The position numbers and the translations under genes were made by a program. The notes under the pieces were generated by a model. The model did not search any database, was not told the DNA's origin, and was given only the letters and a program-made list of their open reading frames with translations. DNA of 19,069 nt. It comes from Nitrospira sp. Lineage in GTDB: Bacteria > Nitrospirota > Nitrospiria > Nitrospirales > Nitrospiraceae. Of this stretch, positions 1 to 7,841 are shown in pieces. Numbering within the stretch: position 1 is the first letter of the stretch; each line of letters starts with the position of its first letter. The stretch is taken from assembly GCA_024998705.1 (NCBI GenBank), contig JACOEF010000322.1, positions 1 to 19,069 on the forward strand, written 5' to 3'.

Positions 1-64
1 AGGGCAGCGCCCAGTGGGTGAGAAGCGAAACCACATCAGGAGACCAGGCAAAGGCTGTTCCCAC
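1..64 (-). CDS. Start of a gene, probably RseP-type site-2 protease (partial)
   Basis: Only the first 21 codons are inside the window. Reading leftward from a GTG at 64, the frame is open to the edge and begins MGTAFAWSPDVVSLLTHW. An AAGGAG lies seven bases upstream of the GTG, a well-placed ribosome binding site, and the gene starts 25 bases after the dxr stop codon. In many bacteria dxr is followed directly by rseP, an intramembrane metalloprotease that starts with a short hydrophobic lead into its HExxH helix; the visible residues would suit that lead. The diagnostic HExxH lies outside the window, so identity rests on gene order, while the existence of a gene rests on the ribosome binding site and open frame. 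Confidence 0.5.
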   Translation of the reverse strand, partial: MGTAFAWSPDVVSLLTHWALP

Positions 65-89
65 AACAACACTCCTTGGGTTCAGGGTA

Positions 90-1250
90 TTACCGCGTCA
101 AGGCATGGACCAGGGACTCGGCTTTGTCCCGAGCCCGGCGATCAGCGTCCAACGCATCATCGAGGGTGTCGATGGGGCGCGGTGCATGAGATTCCATTGT
201 ACTCCGAATAATCTCCGGAATATCCAGAAAACGAATTCCGCTCTGGAGAAACGCTTCCACGGCCACTTCGTTGGCGGCATTCATCGTCGCCGGCATGGTT
301 CCGCCGATCCGTAGTGCTTCATATCCGAGCTGCAGGCAGGGGAATCGATCATGGTACGGCTTAAAGAACGTCAAAGTGCTGATGGCCGTCAGGTCGAGCG
401 AGGGGAGGTCTAGCGGCATCCGTTCAGGATACCGCATGGCATAGGAAATAGGTGTGCGCATGTCCGGAAGACCCAACTGTGCAATGACCGACCGGTCTCT
501 GTATTCGACCAGGGAATGGATGATGCTCTCCCGGTGCACCAGGACCTCGATGTGTGTTTCGGGAATATCGAAGAGCCAGCGCGCCTCAATGACTTCCAGC
601 CCCTTGTTCATCAGCGTGGCCGAGTCGATCGTGATCTTGGATCCCATTTTCCAGTTGGGGTGCTGCAGGGCGCGTTCGGGGCTGACGTCCTGAAGCTGTT
701 CGCGGGAGAAACCCCACAGCGGGCCTCCAGAAGCGGTCAGAATGATGCGTTTGACGTCCTCGCGCCGATGCCCTTCAAGCGACTGGAAGATGGCGCTATG
801 TTCGCTGTCGATCGGGAAAATGCGGACGTGATGCTTCTTGGCCTCCGACTGCATCAGGGCGCCGGCCATAACCATGGGCTCTTTATTGGCCAGGGCGATC
901 TGTTTTCCGGCACGAATCGCCGCCAAGGTCGGGAGCAGGCCTGCGCCGCCGACGATAGCGGAAATAACGAGTTCGGCCCCCTCCGACTGTGCGACATGGG
1001 CCACGCCCTCGTCGCCCGCGAAAATTTTGACCGGTAGGTCGGCGCACCGTTCGCGCAGTTTTGCCGCCGCCGCTTCGTTGGCGAGCGCGGCAAAGGTCGG
1101 GCGAAACTTGCGGATCTGTGCCTCGAGTTTCTCGTCGTTCGTGCCGGCGGTCAGCCCGACCACGCGAAACTCTTCTGGAAAGCGGTCGACGATATCGAGC
1201 GTGTTCGTGCCGATCGAGCCGGTCGAACCGAGAATGACGATGTGCTTCAT
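90..1250 (-). CDS. dxr: 1-deoxy-D-xylulose 5-phosphate reductoisomerase
   Basis: Converts 1-deoxy-D-xylulose 5-phosphate to 2-C-methyl-D-erythritol 4-phosphate with NADPH, the committed step of the MEP isoprenoid pathway in the cytoplasm. The 386-residue protein has the family's usual length. The NADPH-binding loop GSTGSIG is at residues 8-14, LANKEP at 120-125, the metal-binding PIDSEHSAIFQ at about 146-156 (D148, E150), and the MNKGLE motif at 214-219 with the third acidic ligand E219. The ATG at 1250 is chosen because the conserved N-terminus MKHIVILGSTGSIG starts there and GGAG lies six bases upstream; a longer open frame to 1481 only extends into cdsA. It follows cdsA by 32 bases and very likely shares its transcript. 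Nothing appears degraded. Confidence 0.97.
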   Translation of the reverse strand: MKHIVILGSTGSIGTNTLDIVDRFPEEFRVVGLTAGTNDEKLEAQIRKFRPTFAALANEAAAAKLRERCADLPVKIFAGDEGVAHVAQSEGAELVISAIVGGAGLLPTLAAIRAGKQIALANKEPMVMAGALMQSEAKKHHVRIFPIDSEHSAIFQSLEGHRREDVKRIILTASGGPLWGFSREQLQDVSPERALQHPNWKMGSKITIDSATLMNKGLEVIEARWLFDIPETHIEVLVHRESIIHSLVEYRDRSVIAQLGLPDMRTPISYAMRYPERMPLDLPSLDLTAISTLTFFKPYHDRFPCLQLGYEALRIGGTMPATMNAANEVAVEAFLQSGIRFLDIPEIIRSTMESHAPRPIDTLDDALDADRRARDKAESLVHALTR

Positions 1251-1282
1251 GGCATGCTCCAGAACGGGCGGACAATCATCTG

Positions 1283-2131
1283 TTACCCGTTGTTGACGAT
1301 CGTGACATAGTAGTAGAAGGCCGGGCCGGTGAACAAGAGGCTGTCCAGACGATCCAGCATCCCTCCGTGGCCCGGGATTAAGGCCCCTGAATCTTTGAAC
1401 CCCGCGCTTCGTTTCATCGCTGACTCTGCCAGGTCGCCGATAAGACCCGTGACGGTGAGAATCGCTCCGAGCGCCAGGCAATCGATCACCGAGAACGTGG
1501 GAAGGAACCAGGCGCGCGCAAGCAGCGCCATCACACAGGCGAGGACGAGGCCCCCCGCCAACCCTTCGTAGGTTTTCTTTGGACTGATGACCGGCGCCAA
1601 CGCGTGGCGTCCCATGGATTTTCCCGCCACATAGGCGCCCGTATCACCGGCCCAGGTGACCAGGAAGACGAAGAAAATCAGCAGGGCGCCGTCGGACAAC
1701 CCTCTCACGAGCACAAGATAGCTGAGCGTGAGTCCTATATAGAGCACGCCCATGAGCAGCACCATGCCGTCCGTGAGCGAGTCGCGCAGCGACTTGCCCG
1801 AGAGCAGAGGCAGGCACAGCGCAATCGCCAGGATCCCGAGCAGCACCGCACGGTCGGTGATGATGGTCGGCCATTGCGCGCTGCCGATCAGGAGTCCGGT
1901 CGCTGCAACCCCTAACCAACACCATCCTGGCCATGGAGCCTGTCCTAGATGCAGCCGATAAAACTCTCCCACAGCGAGCATGCCCGCGATGACGGCGAGG
2001 CTGAGGAATGCAATCGGTCCAAGGTCGTGGACGAGGTAATAAAAAAACGGGAGAAAGACGGCTGCCGCCAGGACCCGACGCACCGTTTCGGATGACGATC
2101 GTGGTCGAGTGCTGTCCGTGGGGGGCGGCAT
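1283..2131 (-). CDS. cdsA: Phosphatidate cytidylyltransferase (CDP-diacylglycerol synthase)
   Basis: Integral membrane enzyme that makes CDP-diacylglycerol from phosphatidic acid and CTP, the branch point of phospholipid synthesis. The 282-residue protein is a chain of hydrophobic segments beginning at about residue 20. It ends with the CdsA signature: SAMKRSAGFKDSG (237-249) then IPGHGGMLDRLD (252-263), including D233, K246, D247, H255, D260 and D263. WAGDTGAYVAG at 160-170 and SPKKTYEG at 183-190 are further family motifs. The ATG at 2131 is preferred because GAGGAG lies directly upstream. An in-frame GTG at 2167, seven bases after the uppS stop, would add 12 residues but has no ribosome binding site. 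It lies between uppS and dxr in the usual order. Confidence 0.95.
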   Translation of the reverse strand: MPPPTDSTRPRSSSETVRRVLAAAVFLPFFYYLVHDLGPIAFLSLAVIAGMLAVGEFYRLHLGQAPWPGWCWLGVAATGLLIGSAQWPTIITDRAVLLGILAIALCLPLLSGKSLRDSLTDGMVLLMGVLYIGLTLSYLVLVRGLSDGALLIFFVFLVTWAGDTGAYVAGKSMGRHALAPVISPKKTYEGLAGGLVLACVMALLARAWFLPTFSVIDCLALGAILTVTGLIGDLAESAMKRSAGFKDSGALIPGHGGMLDRLDSLLFTGPAFYYYVTIVNNG

Positions 2132-2134
2132 CGT

Positions 2135-2140
2135 CTCCTC
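2135..2140 (-). promoter_or_regulatory. Ribosome binding site deciding the cdsA start
   Basis: GAGGAG is read on the minus strand just ahead of the ATG at 2131; the GAGG core is five bases from the start codon. The alternative GTG at 2167 has nothing comparable, so the shorter protein is preferred. Confidence 0.6.
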
Positions 2141-2174
2141 GCACTGAAAAGCTCCTGGTTTCACCACGAAGAGA

Positions 2175-2960
2175 TTAGGAGGAGACGCTACTGAACACCC
2201 GGCCGAAGCGGCGTTCGCGCCGCTGGTATTCGATGAGCGCGAGCAAGGCTTCGCGTCGGCGAAAGTCGGGCCAGAGTGTCGGGGTGAAGTACAGTTCCGT
2301 AGAGGCCAATTGCCACAACAGGAAATTGCTGATGCGTGTCTCGCCGCTGGTGCGGATCAGGAGATCAGGATCGGGGAGGTCGTGTGTGTACAGCGCCTGT
2401 TGCAGCGCCCGTTCGTCGATCTGATCCGGCGAAAGCCGGCCGTCCTGCACAGCCCGTGCGAGGTCCTTGGCGGCATCGACCAGTTCCGTGCGGCCACCGT
2501 AGCTGAGGGCGACATTAAGGATCAATTTGTTCAGGTGCGCGGTCTCCCGCTCCGTTGTGCGGACCCATTGCAGGGCCGATGGCGGAAGGGACGTCACCCG
2601 GCCGATGGTCTGGAAGCGCACTCCTTTTTCGACCAGACTGGATCGTTCCGTCGAGAGGTAATGTTCCAGTAAGCTCATCAACGCCGTGATTTCTTGGGCC
2701 GGCCGATTCCAATTCTCCTGTGAAAACGCATAGATCGTGAGCACCTTGATCCCGAGATCCAGTGAGAGCGAGATCAGTTCCCGCACGGATTTGATGCCTT
2801 CCTGGTGGCCGGCAATACGCGGGAGACCGCGCAATTCAGCCCATCGGCCGTTGCCGTCCATAATGACAGCCAGGTGTTTTGGCAGCAGGTCCGGTTCGAG
2901 TTGCGAGAGCAGATCAGAGTCGGGGGCAGGCTCGATATCGCGTGATCGAGAATCGTTCAT
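2175..2960 (-). CDS. uppS: Undecaprenyl diphosphate synthase (cis-prenyltransferase)
   Basis: Condenses isopentenyl diphosphate units onto farnesyl diphosphate to make undecaprenyl diphosphate, the lipid carrier for peptidoglycan and other wall polymers. The 261-residue protein has all cis-prenyltransferase regions: IMDGNGRWA at 33-41 with catalytic D35, AGHQEG at 50-55, FSQENWNRP at 79-87, and RTSGETRISNFLLWQ at 203-217 followed by ELYFTPTLWPDF at 222-233. The first 25 residues are an acidic, poorly conserved extension. The ATG at 2960 is the first good start; an AAGGTG sits about 12 bases upstream, further than ideal, so the ribosome binding site is weak. It is the first gene of the uppS-cdsA-dxr unit, with a promoter just upstream at 3015-3043. 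Confidence 0.96.
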   Translation of the reverse strand: MNDSRSRDIEPAPDSDLLSQLEPDLLPKHLAVIMDGNGRWAELRGLPRIAGHQEGIKSVRELISLSLDLGIKVLTIYAFSQENWNRPAQEITALMSLLEHYLSTERSSLVEKGVRFQTIGRVTSLPPSALQWVRTTERETAHLNKLILNVALSYGGRTELVDAAKDLARAVQDGRLSPDQIDERALQQALYTHDLPDPDLLIRTSGETRISNFLLWQLASTELYFTPTLWPDFRRREALLALIEYQRRERRFGRVFSSVSS

Positions 2961-3014
2961 GGAACGGCGTGAGCACCTTTTTTAGACGATGATGATCCTC
3001 TAGGAAGTAAGGCG

Positions 3015-3043
3015 AGTCTAGCGGTGGGGTCCAGGAAAGTCAA
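3015..3043 (-). promoter_or_regulatory. Putative sigma70-type promoter of the uppS-cdsA-dxr unit
   Basis: On the minus strand TTGACT (3043-3038) is followed, after exactly 17 bases, by TAGACT (3020-3015). The -35 matches consensus at five of six positions and the -10 at four of six, with ideal spacing. Transcription would start near 3008 and give a leader of roughly 48 bases before uppS. It lies in the 191-base divergent region between uppS and tldD. Confidence 0.55.
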
Positions 3044-3094
3044 ACAGTATTTCCCAATTTCGCTGTATTTGCAGATGGTTCGAGCGCGCTTGCA

Positions 3095-3124
3095 TTGCGC
3101 CTCCGTAAAAGAGTGCGTTATACT
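3095..3124 (+). promoter_or_regulatory. Putative promoter of the tldD-tldE unit
   Basis: TATACT at 3119-3124 differs from the consensus -10 at one base. A weak -35, TTGCGC at 3095-3100, lies 18 bases upstream. Transcription would begin near 3131, about 20 bases before the tldD ATG. The -10 is convincing and the -35 is not, so an activator or another sigma factor is possible. Confidence 0.4.
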
Positions 3125-3151
3125 CACCCACCGTACGAGAGGAGTACATGC

Positions 3152-4588
3152 ATGTCCAATAACGAGTCCGGCGCACTGGCGCGTTTTGGGGTCACCGATC
3201 GAGAAATCGAGCAGGCGCTGGGGCGGGTCAAGGTCTCGACCGTCGACTATGCGGACCTGTATTTTGAATATTGCCAATCCGAGTCGGTCTCCATGGAAGA
3301 GGGGATCGTCAAGCGGGCGACGAAGAGTGTCGGACAGGGTGTCGGTGTCCGGGCGACCGCCGGCGAAAAAACAGGCTTTGCCTATTCCGACGAACTGACC
3401 CCCAAAGATTTGAACATTGCCGCCGACACCGCGCGGTACATCGCCAATAGTGCTCAGGGAACGGTACCGGTTCCGGTCACTCACCGCCCAGCCCTTGCCC
3501 GCAATCTCTATCCTCATGACCGTGCCAATATTGAGGTCGCCACCCGCGACCGGGTGACGCTGCTCAACGCCATCGATGCCGAAGCCAGGCGGTATGATCC
3601 TCGGATCAAGAACGTGATGGCCGCCTACAATACGGAATATAAGGTCATGCTGGTCGCCACGTCCGATGGCGTGATGGTCGGCGATATTCAGCCCTTGTCG
3701 CGTCTTCAGGTGACGTGTATTGCCGAGGAGAACGGCAATCGGCAGGTGGGGACGTTCGGCGGCGGCGGGCGGATCGGGTTGGAGTATTTCCAGAACGACC
3801 AGCGATATCTGCAGTTCGCCAGGGAAGCGGCGCGGGAAGCGATTCTGAATCTGAGCGCCGTTGATGCACCGGCCGGCGTCATGCCGGTGGTACTGGGCGG
3901 GGGCTGGCCGGGGATTCTGCTGCACGAAGCAATCGGCCATGGGTTGGAGGCCGATTTTAACCGCAAAAAAACCTCCGCCTTCTCGAACCTGCTGGGGAAG
4001 AAAGTGGCTTCGGAGGTCTGTACGATTGTGGACGATGGCACCCTTCCCTTCCGGCGCGGCTCGCTGAATGTGGATGATGAAGGCACACCCAGCAGCCGCA
4101 CGGTCCTGATCGAACGGGGCATTTTGCGCGGGTATATCACCGACAAGCTGAACGCTCGGTTGATGGGCATTCCGCTGACGGGCAATGGCCGGCGCGAAAG
4201 TTATCAGAGCGTTGTGTTGCCGCGGATGACGAATACCTTCATGCTGGCCGGAGAGTCAGACCCGAAGGACATCATCAAGTCCGTAAAGAAAGGGTTGTAC
4301 GCCGTGTCGTTCGGCGGCGGGCAGGTCGATATCACGAACGGGAAGTTCGTGTTCTCCGCCAGCGAGGCGTACCTCATTGAAGATGGGCAGATCACCAGGC
4401 CGGTGAACGGTGCGACGCTGATCGGCAGCGGGCCGGATATTCTGAAGCAGGTGTCCATGGTGGGACACGATTTGAAACTCGATGAAGGCATCGGAACTTG
4501 CGGCAAAGATGGGCAGTCGGTGCCGGTCGGCGTCGGCCTCCCGACCATTCGCATTGACGAAATCACCGTCGGCGGGACGAAAGCATAA
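3152..4588 (+). CDS. tldD: Metalloprotease TldD
   Basis: Catalytic subunit of the TldD-TldE heterodimeric zinc protease, which in Escherichia coli degrades the unfolded antitoxin CcdA and removes the leader of microcin B17 precursor. The 478-residue protein carries the HExxxH motif as HEAIGH at 258-263 (H258, E259, H263) and GTCGKDGQ at 448-455, whose C450 corresponds to the third zinc ligand. The ATG at 3152 is chosen because GAGAGGAG sits seven bases upstream; a longer frame to 3095 and an out-of-frame ATG at 3148 are less likely. tldE begins two bases after the stop, so the two are co-translated. No RiPP precursor or modification enzyme is adjacent, so a general peptide-processing role is the safer assumption. 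Confidence 0.96.
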   Translation: MSNNESGALARFGVTDREIEQALGRVKVSTVDYADLYFEYCQSESVSMEEGIVKRATKSVGQGVGVRATAGEKTGFAYSDELTPKDLNIAADTARYIANSAQGTVPVPVTHRPALARNLYPHDRANIEVATRDRVTLLNAIDAEARRYDPRIKNVMAAYNTEYKVMLVATSDGVMVGDIQPLSRLQVTCIAEENGNRQVGTFGGGGRIGLEYFQNDQRYLQFAREAAREAILNLSAVDAPAGVMPVVLGGGWPGILLHEAIGHGLEADFNRKKTSAFSNLLGKKVASEVCTIVDDGTLPFRRGSLNVDDEGTPSSRTVLIERGILRGYITDKLNARLMGIPLTGNGRRESYQSVVLPRMTNTFMLAGESDPKDIIKSVKKGLYAVSFGGGQVDITNGKFVFSASEAYLIEDGQITRPVNGATLIGSGPDILKQVSMVGHDLKLDEGIGTCGKDGQSVPVGVGLPTIRIDEITVGGTKA

Positions 4589-4590
4589 CC

Positions 4591-5949
4591 ATGACACGTG
4601 TGATCGCGGAACAGGACTATACGAATATTGCGCAGGATTTGCTGGCGCGTGCGAAGAACCATGGCGCGACGGCGGCGGATGTGATGGTGGCCGACGGAGA
4701 AACCCTGTCGGTGCAGGTCCGGATGGGCGCCGTCGATCGACTCACGAAGGCGCGTGAAAAGCGGCTCGGCCTGCGGGTCTTTTTCGGCCAGCGGTCGGCC
4801 AGCGCCTCGACCTCCGATTTCTCCCGCGATTCCCTGGAGCGGTTCGTCGGCGAAACCTGTGCATTGGCGCAAGCGGTTGTCGAAGATCCGGTGTCCGGCC
4901 TTCCGGAGCCGGGCCAGTTCGCCACCGACTTCCCTGAGTTGAATATTCACGATGCCACGAAACTGCAGACGGATCAGCAGATCGATCTTGCGCTACGTGC
5001 GGAGCGGGCTGCGTTTGCTGCCGATTCGCGTATTACGAATTCGGAAGGGGGCGAATGCGATTCGTCATCCGGCCGGATCATCCTGGCCAACAGCCATGGG
5101 TTTGTCGGGCAGTATGCCAATAGTAGTTTTTCCCTGTCCGTCTCGCCGATTGCCTCGGATGCGGCCGGGATGCAGCGGGACTACTGGTATGGGGTGAATC
5201 GCGCGTTTGCGAAACTGGATAGTCCGGAAGCCATCGGCCAGGAAGCGACGAGGCGGACGGTCCGGAAGCTCGGCGCGCGCAAAGTCTCTACCTGCCGGGT
5301 GCCGGTGATCTTTGATCCGGAAGTCGCGGGGAGTCTGCTCAGTCACCTCTGCAGTGCCCTCTCAGGGTATGCCTTGTATAAGGGGGCATCCTTCCTGGTC
5401 GGACAACTCGGCCAGCAGATTGCCCCGGACTTTGTCACCATTTATGACGACGGCCGGATGCCCGGCGGCCTGGGAACGCGTCCATTCGACGGGGAAGGGC
5501 TGCCGACCAGGAAACAGGCAATGGTCGAGCGTGGTCGCCTGGCCAGTTATATTTTGGATACCTATTCGGGGAAAAAATTGGGATTGCCTTCCACCGGGAA
5601 TGCGGCGCGAAGCATCGGAGAAAGTCCCTCCGCCGGGCCGACCAATTTTTATATGGTCCCGGGCACCACCACACCGGAACAGATTCTGGCCTCTGTGAAG
5701 CAAGGTCTGTATGTGACGGATTTGATCGGGTTCGGCATCAACATGGTGACCGGCGACTATTCGCGCGGAGCCAGCGGGTTCTGGATCGAAAACGGCGAGT
5801 TGGCTTACCCGGTGGAGGAAATTACCATCGCCGGCAATCTGAAGCAGATGTATGCCAATATCGAGACGATCGGCACGGATCTCGTCTTTCGTGGACGGAT
5901 CGCCAGCCCCACCGTGAAGCTCGCGGAAATGACGCTGGCAGGGAACTAG
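4591..5949 (+). CDS. tldE: TldE/PmbA, non-catalytic partner of TldD
   Basis: Second subunit of the TldD-TldE protease; in the known structure it forms the chamber and binds substrate but carries no zinc. The 452-residue protein aligns along its length with TldD (shared features such as SGKKLGLPSTGNAARS at 326-341 and the SVKQGLYVTDLIGFG stretch near the C-terminus). Where TldD has HEAIGH it has SHLCSALSG (251-259), so the metal site is absent as expected for PmbA. Its ATG is two bases after the tldD TAA, and no strong ribosome binding site is visible, which suggests translational coupling and matched subunit amounts. It shows no sign of damage. Confidence 0.95.
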   Translation: MTRVIAEQDYTNIAQDLLARAKNHGATAADVMVADGETLSVQVRMGAVDRLTKAREKRLGLRVFFGQRSASASTSDFSRDSLERFVGETCALAQAVVEDPVSGLPEPGQFATDFPELNIHDATKLQTDQQIDLALRAERAAFAADSRITNSEGGECDSSSGRIILANSHGFVGQYANSSFSLSVSPIASDAAGMQRDYWYGVNRAFAKLDSPEAIGQEATRRTVRKLGARKVSTCRVPVIFDPEVAGSLLSHLCSALSGYALYKGASFLVGQLGQQIAPDFVTIYDDGRMPGGLGTRPFDGEGLPTRKQAMVERGRLASYILDTYSGKKLGLPSTGNAARSIGESPSAGPTNFYMVPGTTTPEQILASVKQGLYVTDLIGFGINMVTGDYSRGASGFWIENGELAYPVEEITIAGNLKQMYANIETIGTDLVFRGRIASPTVKLAEMTLAGN

Positions 5950-5969
5950 TTGATGAAGGGGGAGGGGCG

Positions 5970-6524
5970 ATGCGACGACTGATGGCCTCAATGATCTGTG
6001 CCCTGCTGGTGGTTCCTGCGGTCGGAAGTGCGGCCGAGTTTCAGCTGACGAGTCCGACGATCAAGGATCGAAGCACGATCGGCAATGAGCATGTGTTTAA
6101 TGGTTTCGGCTGCACGGGCGGCAATGTGTCGCCTGAGTTGCGATGGGATCATGCGCCGAAGGACACCAAGAGTTTTGCCGTGACGGTGTATGATCCGGAT
6201 GCCCCCACCGGAAGCGGCTGGTGGCATTGGCTGATCTTCAATATTGCTCCGAGCGTGATGCACTTGCCGGCGGGAGCGGGACAGCCGGAGAGTGACGGCG
6301 CGCCTCAAGGGAGCATTCAGAGCATGACGGATTTCGGTCAGCCCGGCTTTGGCGGGCCCTGTCCACCGCCGGGAGATAAGCCGCATCGGTATATCTTCAC
6401 CGTGTTCGCGTTGAAGGTGGACCAGTTGCCGCTCAAAAAAGAGGCCCCTGGCGCGATGGTCGGGTACTATCTCAATCAGAACGTCATCGGAAAAGCATCC
6501 TTCACCGGCACGTACGGTCGGTAA
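5970..6524 (+). CDS. Secreted YbhB/YbcL-type phosphatidylethanolamine-binding-like protein
   Basis: A PEBP-superfamily protein of 184 residues. Residues 1-22 form a signal peptide (MRRL, a hydrophobic run, cleavage expected near GSAA/EF), so it should act outside the cytoplasmic membrane. The ligand-pocket motifs are present: VYDPDAPTGSGWWHW at 73-87 and GGPCPPPGDKPHRY at 128-141. Bacterial members have no settled function; a pocket for small anionic ligands is known from family structures. Two cysteines (48 and 131) in the mature part might pair. GGGGGAGGGG just before the ATG is a strong ribosome binding site. It starts 20 bases after tldE on the same strand, so it is probably co-transcribed, but no functional link to TldD-TldE is established. 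Confidence 0.9.
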   Translation: MRRLMASMICALLVVPAVGSAAEFQLTSPTIKDRSTIGNEHVFNGFGCTGGNVSPELRWDHAPKDTKSFAVTVYDPDAPTGSGWWHWLIFNIAPSVMHLPAGAGQPESDGAPQGSIQSMTDFGQPGFGGPCPPPGDKPHRYIFTVFALKVDQLPLKKEAPGAMVGYYLNQNVIGKASFTGTYGR

Positions 6525-6560
6525 GCGAACAATCATTACAACAGAGTAAGGGAACAGACC

Positions 6561-7016
6561 ATGTCTCTTGATGCCGAACTGGGAAAGACGATGCTGCAGT
6601 TGATCACCTCGCGATATGAGGACCGGCACTGGAGAAAAAAGATCGAGAAGACACTCGGTCTGCCCCAGAGCGGGGTGGGGGATGAGCTTCAGCAGCAGGT
6701 GTTCATGTACCTGAAGCTCAATCTTAAGGCGTATAAGTCCAGGCGGGCGGATCCGGATTCCTGGATCTTGGGCGGGTATGCCACCAAGGAAGTGATCGAT
6801 CGCGCGAAGTTTCAGCCGCACCTGGTCGGAGAAGGCATTTCAGCCGATGATGTGGCGTTTCTCGGTGTCGATCCCGGTCCAGACATCGATGAGGCCTGGT
6901 GGGAAGAGATGTTGGTCGCCTGGTTCGGCGCTCCGGACGATGAGGAGCCCACCGACGAAGCTACGGCCGAAGAGGCGTCGACCCCGGAGGCCGCGAAGGA
7001 TCCCGCTCGCACCTGA
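6561..7016 (+). CDS. Hypothetical protein with acidic Ala/Glu-rich tail
   Basis: A 151-residue protein I do not recognise. Residues 1-120 look like a folded, charged, probably alpha-helical domain rich in Lys/Arg near the start (EDRHWRKKIEKTLGL at 20-34) and Trp at 68, 113, 114 and 121. Residues 124-151 are a low-complexity acidic tail of Asp, Glu, Ala, Pro and Thr. There is no signal peptide or membrane segment, so it should be cytoplasmic. An AGGGA lies several bases before the ATG. It follows the PEBP gene by 36 bases on the same strand and may be the last gene of that transcript. The position of the tail suggests a flexible linker or partner-binding segment, which is inference only. Confidence 0.75.
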   Translation: MSLDAELGKTMLQLITSRYEDRHWRKKIEKTLGLPQSGVGDELQQQVFMYLKLNLKAYKSRRADPDSWILGGYATKEVIDRAKFQPHLVGEGISADDVAFLGVDPGPDIDEAWWEEMLVAWFGAPDDEEPTDEATAEEASTPEAAKDPART

Positions 7017-7080
7017 ACGGTATCTGTGACGGATCAGGACGGGCTGTTGTTCCCGACTCCTCGTCTTTGGGGCGTTGTGG

Positions 7081-7752
7081 TTATGACCCGAACAAATCCA
7101 TTTGTTGCGCGGTCGTAGCGGGGGCGTCGATCCGCAGCGTCCCGTTGCTGCTCGCCGCGGCTCCCGCCTGTGTCGCGGGAGGCTGAGTGTGTCGGTAGAG
7201 AAACTCCTTCAGCTTCTGGAAATCCTCCCGCAACGGCTGCAACATAGTCCCCTGGTGCAGCGCTGCGGCGGGATGGAGCAGCGGAAACAGCACGAACTCC
7301 TTCAGGTAAAACGCCTGCCCGCGTACCCTTGTAATCCCGACTTTTCGTTCCAGAAGCGTCTGCGTTGCCCAATTGCCTAGCGAACAGACCAGCGTCGGCC
7401 GAATCATCGCGATCTGTGGCAGGAGGAAGGGTTTGCACGTCTCGACCTCTTGCGGGTCGGGGTCGCGATTATTCGGCGGGCGGCATTTGATCACATTGGC
7501 GATATAGATATCCGCACGCGAGAGCCCCGCTGACTCCAGCAAGTCGTTGAGCAATTGTCCGGCTGCCCCGACGAAGGGCTCGCCCTTCTGATCTTCGTAA
7601 AATCCAGGCGCCTCTCCCACAAACATGACGGATGCGTGCGGATTCCCCACGCCGAAGACGACCTGGCGCCGGCCGAGCTTCGCGAGCGGACAGCGTTGGC
7701 AATTGTGTAGCGAGTCGGCGAGTTCCTGCAGGGAGGTCAGAGATGAAGACAT
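7081..7752 (-). CDS. udg: Family 4 (UDGa-type) iron-sulfur uracil-DNA glycosylase
   Basis: Removes uracil from DNA to start base excision repair. The 223-residue protein has the family 4 plan: four cysteines for a 4Fe-4S cluster (C18 and C21 in NCQRC, C90 in VIKCRPP, C106 in ETCKPF), active-site motif GEAPGFYED at 46-54, and HPAAAL at 160-165 as the second catalytic motif. GEAPG rather than GLAPG separates it from family 5. After the domain ends near 190, a low-complexity Ala/Thr-rich linker leads to a terminal QQMDLFGS (216-223), which resembles a beta-sliding-clamp-binding peptide. The ATG at 7752 is the only suitable start and its ribosome binding site is weak. A promoter lies just upstream at 7779-7807, so it is probably expressed independently of hpnE. 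Confidence 0.94.
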   Translation of the reverse strand: MSSSLTSLQELADSLHNCQRCPLAKLGRRQVVFGVGNPHASVMFVGEAPGFYEDQKGEPFVGAAGQLLNDLLESAGLSRADIYIANVIKCRPPNNRDPDPQEVETCKPFLLPQIAMIRPTLVCSLGNWATQTLLERKVGITRVRGQAFYLKEFVLFPLLHPAAALHQGTMLQPLREDFQKLKEFLYRHTQPPATQAGAAASSNGTLRIDAPATTAQQMDLFGS

Positions 7753-7778
7753 GTCCGTTCCATTGAGTGGAGCGACAA

Positions 7779-7807
7779 ATCTTAGTCACGAGGGGAGGGG
7801 TTGTCAA
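7779..7807 (-). promoter_or_regulatory. Putative sigma70-type promoter of the uracil-DNA glycosylase gene
   Basis: A perfect TTGACA (7807-7802) and TAAGAT (7784-7779, four of six matches) are separated by exactly 17 bases on the minus strand. The predicted start near 7772 gives a leader of about 20 bases before the ATG at 7752. It lies in the 89-base gap between hpnE and the glycosylase gene; no U-tract terminator is seen there, so read-through from hpnE is also possible. Confidence 0.6.
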
Positions 7808-7841
7808 CGGGGTGTTGTGACCGGTCTGAGCGAGGTGGGCG

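Noticed and set aside
2957..3940. A 327-codon open frame on the minus strand opposite tldD.
   Set aside because: It is antisense to the well-supported tldD, has no recognisable domain and has the His/Pro/Gly-rich composition typical of shadow frames in GC-rich DNA.
3152..5949. tldD-tldE as part of a RiPP (modified peptide) cluster.
   Set aside because: No small precursor-like frame, cyclodehydratase, radical SAM enzyme or exporter lies beside the pair; TldD-TldE also occurs in many genomes as a housekeeping protease.
7017..7080. A possible hairpin between the convergent orphan gene and uracil-DNA glycosylase.
   Set aside because: Only four consecutive pairs (CGGG/CCCG) form and there is no T-run in either direction.
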